In this document: piece by piece, positions 1 through 5,725 of the stretch
Position numbering within the stretch: the stretch's first letter is position 1
How the letters are laid out: the number at the start of each line of letters is the position of its first letter
Assembly: GCA_040507245.1 (NCBI GenBank)
Contig: JBEVVH010000209.1
Coordinates: 1 to 5,797, forward strand
Direction: 5' to 3'
Length of the DNA: 5,797 bases
Source: Thiodiazotropha sp040507245
GTDB lineage: Bacteria; Pseudomonadota; Gammaproteobacteria; Chromatiales; Chromatiaceae
The notes under the pieces: generated by a model
What the model was told of the DNA's origin: nothing
Seen by the model: only the letters and a program-made list of their open reading frames with translations
Database searches by the model: none
Made by a program: the position numbers and the translations under genes

Positions 1-30
1 TGTTAGTGTTCGTGCATCAATTTTTTCCAT
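1..30 (-). CDS. IS630-family transposase, N-terminal ten residues only
   Basis: Reading the minus strand from the ATG at 30-28 gives MEKIDARTLT, open to the window edge. From memory, the pattern M-x-K-I-D-A-R-x-L is a common N-terminus of IS630-family transposases, just ahead of their helix-turn-helix DNA-binding region; this is recognition, not an alignment. Upstream of the ATG the same frame has a stop at 69-67 and no alternative ATG. No strong ribosome-binding site is visible, which is common in transposase genes. The catalytic DDE domain would lie outside the window. With only ten residues, coincidence cannot be excluded, but the gene break immediately next to it supports the call. Confidence 0.6.
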   Translation of the reverse strand, partial: MEKIDARTLT

Positions 31-72
31 CCGGGAATAATACGTGATATCCGTTAAAATATCTCCCTATTA
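1..72 (-). mobile_element. Terminal segment of an IS630-family insertion sequence (partial, runs off the left edge)
   Basis: This stretch is much richer in A and T than the rest of the window and carries no plus-strand gene. On the minus strand it has the first codons of an IS630-like transposase (30 down to 1), preceded by about 40 nt of AT-rich leader such as lies between an IS630 terminal repeat and its transposase. The open frame of the sensor gene to the right loses homology here and meets in-frame stops at 55-57 and 4-6. IS630/Tc1 elements insert at TA and duplicate it; TA occurs at 68-69 and 71-72, exactly at the junction. The other inverted repeat is outside the window, so the exact boundary is inferred. 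Confidence 0.6.
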
Positions 73-720
73 TTGAGCCGAGTTAATAAAACCACGGGTA
101 AACCGGCGCGGGTGATATCCAGCCCGATCAAGGATGAGCATCAACGTACCAAAGGTGTGCTCGCGATCGGTATGTCATTGGCGGATATCTCCGATAAGAT
201 CGCCACCACCCGGTTTGGGGATACCGGTTATGCGATCCTTCTGGACCAGGACGGACGTGTGATCTCACACATCAATGAGAAGTACACCAGTGAGCGGACA
301 AAACTGCTGGACCATCCCGGATATAATGCGCTGATGGTCAATAATGCTCAGTCGCTGATCTATACCAATGAGGCGGGTAAAAAGGTCATCTCCCAGATGC
401 GTAAGACAAGTCATGGCTGGATCCTGTTGGTGCAGCAGGACTATGATGAGGCCTTTTCCGCGCTGCAGACCTACAATCAGCAGACCCGCCTTTTGATGCT
501 GTTGAGCCTGATTCTGGTGATCGTCGTAGCGTTCCTGGTGGCGCGCCAGCTGACTCAACCGATTCGCCAGCTGACCATGGCTGCGGATGCGATCAGCCGA
601 GGTAACTTCGACTACCAGATCAGCGACACCACGCGGGGTGATGAGCTGGGTGATCTGGCACGGGCGGTGGAGCGGCTGGGCAGCAGCGTGCGTCTGGCAA
701 TGGAGCGGTTCAATCGCTAG
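73..720 (+). pseudogene. 5'-truncated dCache-HAMP membrane sensor, interrupted by an IS
   Basis: The frame opens at a TTG that is not a credible native start: it has no ribosome-binding site, and the protein begins in the middle of a domain. Residues 1-45 match the last part of the first dCache lobe (TTGKPARVISSPI, then KGVLAIGMSLADIS). Residues 49-130 are the membrane-proximal lobe (FGDTGYAILLDQDGRVISH). A transmembrane helix spans about 140-157 and HAMP about 158-210 (QLTQPIRQL ... GDELGDLARAVE). The first transmembrane helix and distal lobe are missing, so ligand sensing and topology are lost. The frame stops straight after HAMP with no methyl-accepting, kinase or GGDEF domain. Its intact form would have bound a small periplasmic ligand and signalled through HAMP to a separate partner, possibly the next gene. 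Confidence 0.75.
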
Positions 721-766
721 CGCCTGAGCTGTGAGAGCATCCAAGCGGCAACGCATTCGCTTCACT

Positions 767-775
767 GGGAGAAGG
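767..775 (+). promoter_or_regulatory. Ribosome-binding site of the PATAN-like gene
   Basis: GGGAGAAGG ends two bases before the ATG at 778. The GGGAG part (767-771) lies six bases from the start codon, a normal spacing, and fixes this ATG as the start. Confidence 0.6.
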
Positions 776-777
776 AT

Positions 778-1389
778 ATGGTCGACGGAGGTTTGCTGGA
801 CCATCGCGGATTTATGCATGCGCTGGTCACCCTGTGCCGGGACAAGTCCAGCGGTACGGTGTTCTACAATTTGGAGAGCGGCCTCTCAGCACGAATGGTG
901 CTGAATCACGGCGAAATCTACTGGCTGGCGTTCGGCGAACTCAGAGGTGTCGATGCGCTGCAGGCGATTCGTGAAATCGAGCGTGGTCGCATGAGTTTCA
1001 ACCCTTTGTTGAAACTCGCGATCGGTAAACAGGAGTTGCCGACCACCCCTGAGATCCTGCGTACCATCAACACCCGTGAAGCACACAGCTTTTCGACCCC
1101 ACCCCAGGCCATTGCATCAGTCACCGTAACAGCTACCTCAGAAGAGACGGTCTCCGGTAGAACCTTCGACAGAGAACTGGTTTTCGAAGTGGTCTCCGGC
1201 GAAGCGATGGAGTTTCTTGGTCCGATCGCGAAACTCCTCTGCCAGGACTACATGAAATCGATGGGTGTGTCATTGAGCGGCAATGAGATAAAGAAACTGA
1301 TCAATGCCATCGTGCAGGATATCGGTGACGAGGAGAAGGTCAGGCGTTTCAAGGATGGAGTGAAAAAGAGGCTCTCGCAAAAAGCCTGA
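778..1389 (+). CDS. PATAN/DUF4388-like signalling protein
   Basis: A soluble 203-aa protein with no signal peptide or membrane segment. Residues about 10-82 show the PATAN (DUF4388) pattern: a hydrophobic helix, a small residue-Gly-Thr strand (KSSGTVFYNLESG), a LNHGEIYWLAFGELRG segment, then ALQAIREIERGRMSFNP. In that family the G-E-I and G-x-x-A-L positions and the final F are typical. A Ser/Thr-rich linker follows (about 100-130), then a second helical module (133-200) with the motif FLGPIAKLL at 146-154 and a basic end. Similar modules with an I-G-P-x-A core occur at the C-terminus of bacterial signalling proteins, from memory. PATAN proteins act as protein-protein adaptors in two-component, phototaxis and motility signalling. 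The gene starts 57 nt after the truncated sensor with no terminator between, so the two probably formed an operon. Partner and output are unknown. Confidence 0.6.
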   Translation: MVDGGLLDHRGFMHALVTLCRDKSSGTVFYNLESGLSARMVLNHGEIYWLAFGELRGVDALQAIREIERGRMSFNPLLKLAIGKQELPTTPEILRTINTREAHSFSTPPQAIASVTVTATSEETVSGRTFDRELVFEVVSGEAMEFLGPIAKLLCQDYMKSMGVSLSGNEIKKLINAIVQDIGDEEKVRRFKDGVKKRLSQKA

Positions 1390-1509
1390 CAAGTAGCGGC
1401 GGAACAGCGTGATGGCCGATCCCTGCCTGTTGTGGCGTGTTTATCCAGGACACTTTAGACTGTCTGTCAGGGTCGGAATATTCACACAATATCGTCGGCG
1501 GGGGTGACA

Positions 1510-2475
1510 ATGAAAATTCTGAAATTTGCACCCGATCGAGCCCCTGAACTGTCTGCCGAATGCGCTTCAACCGAAGCACTTGATAGTTTCTACTGGGTCG
1601 ACGCCTTGCGTGACGACCCGGAGTGGAGTGACAAGCTGCAGCGTTGCCTGGGATTTCGTATCGACGAGCGCCATCTCAACGATACCCTCAACCCGACTCA
1701 TCCCCCCTACTTCGATGCGACCGAGGACTACGATCTCCTGGTCATGCGCGCCATCTGTTCTGACAGCCAGGCGGAGTTTCCGCGCACCTGCCCGATCGCA
1801 TTTCTGATCACCGGGAACGTCATCGTCACGGTGCGGCCGCAGCATCACGACCTGTTCCGGCCACTGCATGAGCGCTTTCTCGGCAACAACGGACGCAATC
1901 TTCCCACCAGTAATGCGATGCTGCTCTACCAGCTGCTGAACCGGATCATCGACGGCCTGCTCGAGCATCGTGACGATACCTCTGAGGTGCTGATCGACTG
2001 GCAGGAGCAACTGCTGCGCCAAGGCGGGGCAAAAGTGGATTGGCACGCCATGATCCGATTGCAGGGACAGTTGCGACGTCTGGAGGTGGTGATCGATTCC
2101 CAGCTGGATGTCCTGAAGGTGTGGCGTGATCAGACCGGCCTGGCGATGGACGTGAGTCTGGAGGTCCGCTACAATGATCTGCAGGAGCATCTGCGTCGGG
2201 TTTACCACCATGCCGTGATGTTGCAGCATGACATCGATGCCCTGCTGCAGATCTATTTCTCCGTAACGACTCAGCGAACCAACGACATCCTGCAATTCCT
2301 CACCATCATCTCGGCGATTTTTCTGCCATTGAATCTGTTGGCCGGGCTGTTCGGTATGAACTTTTCCCATATGCCCTTTTTGAGTGTCTGGTACGGACCC
2401 TGGCTGGTGGGTCTGGTGATGCTCACGGTCGCATTCGGCATGATCGCCTGGTTCCGGCGCAAACACTGGGTGTGA
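1510..2475 (+). CDS. CorA-family divalent metal ion transporter
   Basis: A 321-aa protein close to the usual CorA length (E. coli CorA is 316 aa). It has a cytoplasmic N-terminal alpha/beta domain (with VIVTVRPQ, typical of the family), a long charged helical stretch at about 150-255, and two C-terminal transmembrane helices (about 261-280 and 291-312). The signature G-M-N is at 282-284 in FGMNF, and the protein ends in RRKHWV, like CorA tails. CorA proteins form pentameric inner-membrane channels for Mg2+, Co2+ or Ni2+; the related ZntB carries Zn2+ and usually has a different loop. Metal specificity cannot be read here. The loop after GMN (SHMPFLSVWYGP) lacks the acidic residue found in MPEL-type CorA. 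I chose the ATG at 1510 because GGGGGTGA just upstream fits a ribosome-binding site; the in-frame GTG at 1504 would add two residues. Confidence 0.88.
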   Translation: MKILKFAPDRAPELSAECASTEALDSFYWVDALRDDPEWSDKLQRCLGFRIDERHLNDTLNPTHPPYFDATEDYDLLVMRAICSDSQAEFPRTCPIAFLITGNVIVTVRPQHHDLFRPLHERFLGNNGRNLPTSNAMLLYQLLNRIIDGLLEHRDDTSEVLIDWQEQLLRQGGAKVDWHAMIRLQGQLRRLEVVIDSQLDVLKVWRDQTGLAMDVSLEVRYNDLQEHLRRVYHHAVMLQHDIDALLQIYFSVTTQRTNDILQFLTIISAIFLPLNLLAGLFGMNFSHMPFLSVWYGPWLVGLVMLTVAFGMIAWFRRKHWV

Positions 2476-2515
2476 TCCGGTGGGAGCGGCAGCCCCTGAT
2501 CGAGAATCAACTCCC

Positions 2516-3163
2516 ATGTCCGTGAAAGCACTGATGCGAGCTGCGGCTTTGATTCTATCCTTGGTCAGCGCCGGAGTGTCTGCGATTGAGATCGGCGAGG
2601 ATAACATCGTCAATGGCGATTGCCAGGATCTGGTCGAACGGATCGAGGAATACGGTGTGTGGGATGAATCGGGCTACCATCCCGGGCAACCCGGGAATAC
2701 CCACGTTCAGGTCGAAACCCGGGATACCGGTTACCGGGTAAGCTACCGTACCGACGAGCAGGGTCGGTCCTGCGCCTTTACCCAGGTGCGGATCCGCCTC
2801 AGTGTGAGCAGCGTCAGTTCGCGTATCGACTGGCAGCCGGAATCTGCATTGGGAGCGGGCTGCAATAATCAGCGTCGTCAGTGGCACGAGACGATCACTC
2901 GGCATGAAGAGGCTCATGTGGCGGACAATCGTCGATTGGAAAAGGCCTATAACCGGGACGCCCCCGTGCGGCGCTATGAGGCGTGCGACGATACCGAAGA
3001 GGATGCCTGGCTGGCGCTCAATGAAGCTGTGAGCCGGGCCGCAGGAAAAGCCGTGACCGAGATGCTCAAGCGCATCCATACGGCGGTGGATCACTACCAT
3101 CAGCGTCAGGGCACACACATCCCCATGCCGCAATGCTGCCAGGGTGGGCATAACTCATACTGA
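2516..3163 (+). CDS. Secreted HExxH-motif protein, DUF922-like putative zinc protease
   Basis: A 215-aa protein with a clear signal peptide: basic start, hydrophobic core about 9-19, likely cleavage after VSA at 23. It is therefore exported, probably to the periplasm. HEEAH at 130-134 matches the HExxH zinc-binding and catalytic motif of metallopeptidases. A strand-rich region lies before it, and a helical region with Y..AC and an alanine-rich helix after it. This order, including W before the motif and a late Cys, resembles DUF922 (COG5661, predicted secreted Zn-dependent proteases); that match is from memory. Six cysteines (36, 86, 116, 157, 207, 208) suggest disulfides. The start at 2516 is chosen because it begins the signal peptide; an in-frame GTG at 2480 would add 12 polar residues. 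The ribosome-binding site is weak. The gene starts 40 nt after corA, so co-transcription is likely. The substrate is unknown. Confidence 0.7.
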   Translation: MSVKALMRAAALILSLVSAGVSAIEIGEDNIVNGDCQDLVERIEEYGVWDESGYHPGQPGNTHVQVETRDTGYRVSYRTDEQGRSCAFTQVRIRLSVSSVSSRIDWQPESALGAGCNNQRRQWHETITRHEEAHVADNRRLEKAYNRDAPVRRYEACDDTEEDAWLALNEAVSRAAGKAVTEMLKRIHTAVDHYHQRQGTHIPMPQCCQGGHNSY

Positions 3164-3186
3164 ACGCGACATACGCCCGGGTGGTG

Positions 3187-3198
3187 TGTCAATTGACA
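3187..3198 (+). promoter_or_regulatory. Perfect 12-bp palindrome, candidate activator or repressor operator
   Basis: TGTCAATTGACA is a perfect inverted repeat, with a further TGTCA half-site at 3208-3212. It lies about 103-114 bp upstream of the transcription start implied by the -24/-12 promoter at 3275, the usual place for an enhancer-binding-protein site. The embedded TTGACA looks like a -35 hexamer, but no -10 lies at the right distance. Which protein binds is unknown. Confidence 0.35.
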
Positions 3199-3256
3199 GA
3201 ATCTTTGTGTCATATCCCCTGTTTTTGGCATGGAAATAGGGTAAAAAACAACATTT

Positions 3257-3269
3257 AATCAATATGTTA
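3257..3269 (+). promoter_or_regulatory. Candidate IHF binding site
   Basis: AATCAATATGTTA matches the IHF consensus WATCAANNNNTTR at every defined position, inside an AT-rich stretch. It sits directly upstream of the sigma-54-like promoter. IHF commonly bends DNA at such promoters so that a distant activator can reach the polymerase. It is closer to the -24 element than usual, so chance remains possible. Confidence 0.4.
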
Positions 3270-3274
3270 AGTAA

Positions 3275-3290
3275 TGGCATGAGTTGTGCC
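3275..3290 (+). promoter_or_regulatory. Sigma-54-like (-24/-12) promoter of the TonB-dependent receptor gene
   Basis: TGGCATGAGTTGTGCC compares with the sigma-54 consensus TGGCACGNNNNTTGCW. The near-invariant GG (3276-3277) and GC (3288-3289) are present with the correct 10-nt spacing, as are flanking T, CA, G and TG. Mismatches are T for C at 3280, G for T at 3286 and C at 3290. Transcription would start near 3301, giving a 5' leader of about 36 nt before the ATG at 3337. I found no convincing sigma-70 promoter or Fur box in the region. Confidence 0.5.
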
Positions 3291-3323
3291 TTTTGAATCC
3301 GTTCGATTTGGACAGATTTGAAA

Positions 3324-3330
3324 AAGGGGA
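3324..3330 (+). promoter_or_regulatory. Ribosome-binding site of the TonB-dependent receptor gene
   Basis: AAGGGGA ends six bases before the ATG at 3337, which begins a good signal peptide. Together they fix the start. Confidence 0.65.
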
Positions 3331-3336
3331 AACTAC

Positions 3337-5595
3337 ATGCCAAAACGGGTTGTATCAGATTTGGCGCGCTTACCATGGGCCATGGCGCTTACTATCATCG
3401 GATTCACGCAGCCACTGCTTGCGGATGATGAACTCAACGTGATCCGTGTCGAGTCGACGACGATCGACGACAAATTCGATAATAAACGGGATGAAGCGTC
3501 GAACATCGCGGTGATCAGCGGCGAAAAGATCGACAAGGCGCATGCGGAAAATATCCAGCAAATGCTGCAAAGCATCCCGGGAATCACCACCGAACTTCAG
3601 GCGGGGGATTCCCTGAAGATTCACATTCGAGGCATCGAGAACCAGGTCTACATGGGAGAGAAACCGGGTGTTGCGGTGGTCATCGATGGCGTGCCGGTGT
3701 TCGAACGGACCGGTCGGGTCAACATCGATCTGGATAACATAGAATCGATCAAGGTCATCAAGGGCGGCGCCTCCTACCTGTTTGGCGACGATGCCCTGTC
3801 TGGCGCGGTAATCATCACCACCAAGCGCGGAGCGGGTTACGATGGCTTCGCATTCGCCGCCGAGGCGGGCAGCTTCGGTTACGAGAAAGCCCTGGCGCGG
3901 GCAGGTTTCGCCAACGAATCTGCGAATGGCCATCTGCAGGTATCAAGACGCCACACAGACGGATACTGGGACGACTCCGCATCCACCGCCGAGTACCTGA
4001 ATGGCAAGCTGATGTACTACCTGGACGACAGCAGCGATCTCTCGGTGGGTTTGGAAATGTCGGATCGGGAGAAAAACAGCCATGGTGCGGTGAAAGGGGT
4101 CGAGGCGGCGGAAAACGATCCCAAGAGTGAGGACATCTACAGCTACAACGACTACTCCAACCACTATGATGTGGAACTGGCGAAGTACTTTCTCACCTAC
4201 TCCAAGGACTTTGACGACAGCACCAATCTGCTGGTCAACGTCTACAGCTACGGCGACGAAACCGAGTTCTACTCCAAGCCCAACAGCGTGGACCCCAGGC
4301 AGTATGAAAATCTCAATCTCTACGACCAGGTGCAGCGTGGACTGAAGTCGGAATATCGCGCCGGTGGCGCAAATTTCGCCTGGCTGCTGGCGGCGGATCT
4401 GCGCGCCAACCGATACGAGAACAATGTGGAGGCGGCCAAGGATCAGTTCGATCGCCGGGGCAATCTCACCGCTAACGCCGGAGATCCGCTTTCGGACGAC
4501 ACCACGGATGAGGCGGTGCGCGCGGTCTACGGCGAAACCAAGTTTCGCCTCACCCAACCCTGGGTGGTGACCCTCAACGGGCGCTATGACCACATCGAAT
4601 ATGATTACCATTCGAACATGAGCGATCTGGATCTGAACAAGACCTTCAAAGTGGCCTCCTGGCGGGTGGGTTCGAACTATGCCCTGGCAAAAAATCAGGA
4701 TCTTTACGCGAATGTCTCGACCGGTTTTCGTGCCCCATCGGTGAATCAGTTGTTTGCCGGGGATATCAGCCCCACCGGGGACACCGCCAGCAATCCGGAC
4801 CTGGAACCGGAACACGCGATCAACCTGGAAATCGGCTATCGCACCAAGGCTGAGCTGTTCGGCGCTGTAGCGGACCTGGATGTGGCGATTTTCCAGATTG
4901 ACCGCAAGGACTACATCATGAGCACCTCCGGCCAATACTCGGAATCCGATGGTACGACCGAGTACTACGACAATATTGGCGGTGTGCGTAACCGGGGGCT
5001 GGAGGTTGCCCTGAGCAGTGCCTTTTCTCCTCAGCTCAGCTGGAATCTGGCGTATACCTATCTGGATGCCAAATACACCCAATACGACAATTTCAACCTG
5101 CTTCTGGGTAACCGCTACGGGCGTAATGGCCTGGTGGATTGTTCCGAACTCGATCCCAACAACAGCTATTGCATCGAACACTATGACAACGAGGGCAACT
5201 TGGTGCCGAGGACGCCAAAGCACCACCTGAATCTGGGTTTGAGTTACAAACTGGCCACTCACTGGAGCGTGACCGGGGAAATGGATGCTACTTCATCCTA
5301 CTATGTCGACGAGATCAACGAGGTCGAGGTGGACGGTCATGAGACCTTCAACCTCCTGGTGAACTACGACCGGGCCTTCGGTAAGTCGGACTGGTCGTTT
5401 TTCGTCCGGGTGGACAACCTGTTCGATGAGGATTACTACAACACGGCGCGTGGCGGTACCGGGGATTCAAAGACACTGGACAGCGACGGTGATGGAGTCT
5501 ACGACTCATATGATGGTCGCTACGATGAGAATGACATCTCCGTCGTGGTCAACCAGGGGCGTACCTTCACAGCCGGTTTGAGTGTCAATTTTTAA
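3337..5595 (+). CDS. TonB-dependent outer membrane receptor (CirA/BtuB type)
   Basis: A 752-aa outer-membrane active transporter for a scarce nutrient, powered by TonB-ExbB-ExbD. A signal peptide ends near A29 (QPLLA). The mature N-terminus has a TonB-box-like stretch (ELNVIRVES, 32-40). The plug spans about 50-164: QMLQSIPGI, VVIDGVPV at 114-121, IESIKVIKGGASYLFG and GAVIITTKR. The remainder is a 22-strand barrel with TGFRAPS (462-468), NPDLEPE (486-492), VDNLFDEDYY near the end and a terminal Phe. Extracellular-loop oddities are a Cys pair (C602, C612) and an acidic DSDGDGVYD segment (715-723) that looks Ca2+-binding. The substrate is not evident: siderophore, heme, cobalamin and metal complexes are all possible, and no biosynthetic or ABC-transport genes adjoin. 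It appears to be a single-gene unit, with its own promoter region and a hairpin terminator after the stop. Confidence 0.92.
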   Translation: MPKRVVSDLARLPWAMALTIIGFTQPLLADDELNVIRVESTTIDDKFDNKRDEASNIAVISGEKIDKAHAENIQQMLQSIPGITTELQAGDSLKIHIRGIENQVYMGEKPGVAVVIDGVPVFERTGRVNIDLDNIESIKVIKGGASYLFGDDALSGAVIITTKRGAGYDGFAFAAEAGSFGYEKALARAGFANESANGHLQVSRRHTDGYWDDSASTAEYLNGKLMYYLDDSSDLSVGLEMSDREKNSHGAVKGVEAAENDPKSEDIYSYNDYSNHYDVELAKYFLTYSKDFDDSTNLLVNVYSYGDETEFYSKPNSVDPRQYENLNLYDQVQRGLKSEYRAGGANFAWLLAADLRANRYENNVEAAKDQFDRRGNLTANAGDPLSDDTTDEAVRAVYGETKFRLTQPWVVTLNGRYDHIEYDYHSNMSDLDLNKTFKVASWRVGSNYALAKNQDLYANVSTGFRAPSVNQLFAGDISPTGDTASNPDLEPEHAINLEIGYRTKAELFGAVADLDVAIFQIDRKDYIMSTSGQYSESDGTTEYYDNIGGVRNRGLEVALSSAFSPQLSWNLAYTYLDAKYTQYDNFNLLLGNRYGRNGLVDCSELDPNNSYCIEHYDNEGNLVPRTPKHHLNLGLSYKLATHWSVTGEMDATSSYYVDEINEVEVDGHETFNLLVNYDRAFGKSDWSFFVRVDNLFDEDYYNTARGGTGDSKTLDSDGDGVYDSYDGRYDENDISVVVNQGRTFTAGLSVNF
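5479..5505 (+). other. Codons for a DxDxDG calcium-binding-like loop in the receptor
   Basis: Residues 715-723 read DSDGDGVYD, followed by D726, D730 and D733. The alternating Asp/Gly spacing resembles EF-hand, dockerin or thrombospondin type-3 Ca2+ loops. It falls between the NLFDEDYY strand and the last beta strand, so it should be in the final extracellular loop. Metal binding is inferred, not shown. Confidence 0.45.
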
Positions 5596-5611
5596 GTATC
5601 CGGCCAGTATA

Positions 5612-5654
5612 CAGGCCCTCCCCGACAGAGTGACGGGGAGGGCCTGGGTGTTTT
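5612..5654 (+). terminator. Rho-independent-type terminator after the receptor gene
   Basis: A perfect 13-bp GC-rich stem (5612-5624 with 5634-5646) encloses a 9-nt loop and starts 16 nt after the stop codon. The T-run is short (GGTGTTTT) and separated from the stem by a few bases, so the tail is weaker than ideal, but the stem is very stable. The opposite strand has no T-run, so it should act mainly on the plus strand. Confidence 0.75.
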
Positions 5655-5725
5655 GGGAAACCCTGCATCTGACCTCGTGGGTTACCCGCCGGTGGGGGGA
5701 ATAACACAAGCGAGTCTTCGATCTC

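Noticed and set aside
265..819. Minus-strand open frame opposite the sensor gene
   Set aside because: It overlaps the recognisable dCache-HAMP coding sequence and the start of the next gene, and the translation is Q/H/L-rich without domains.
1430..1461. Possible sigma-70 promoter before corA (TTGTGG, 18 nt, TTTAGA)
   Set aside because: Both hexamers are poor and nothing else supports it. CorA needs a promoter somewhere in 1390-1509 or upstream, but I cannot place it.
1457..1483. Small palindromes AGACTGTCT and GAATATTC before corA
   Set aside because: They are too short to separate from chance in a 120-nt region, and there is no second copy.
1567..2613. Minus-strand open frame (348 codons) opposite the CorA gene
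   Set aside because: It is antisense to a clear CorA protein with its GMN motif; the translation is rich in Q, H and D and has no family features.
3193..3215. TTGACA as a -35 element for the receptor gene
   Set aside because: The only -10-like sequence (TCATAT at 3210) is 11 nt away, too close for sigma-70. TTGACA is better explained as half of the palindrome.
3220..3250. TGTTTTT/AAAAACA inverted repeat as a terminator for the protease-like gene
   Set aside because: The stem is only seven mostly A-T pairs with a 17-nt loop and no following T-run, so it is unlikely to terminate transcription.
3164..3336. Fur box or cobalamin riboswitch upstream of the receptor
   Set aside because: There is no GATAAT-type 19-bp inverted repeat, and the 173-nt region is too short for, and lacks the conserved boxes of, a cobalamin riboswitch.
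3943..5262. Long minus-strand open frame (439 codons) opposite the receptor gene
   Set aside because: It lies entirely inside the well-supported receptor gene, has low-complexity V/I/G/R-rich translation typical of an antisense shadow, and no recognisable domain.
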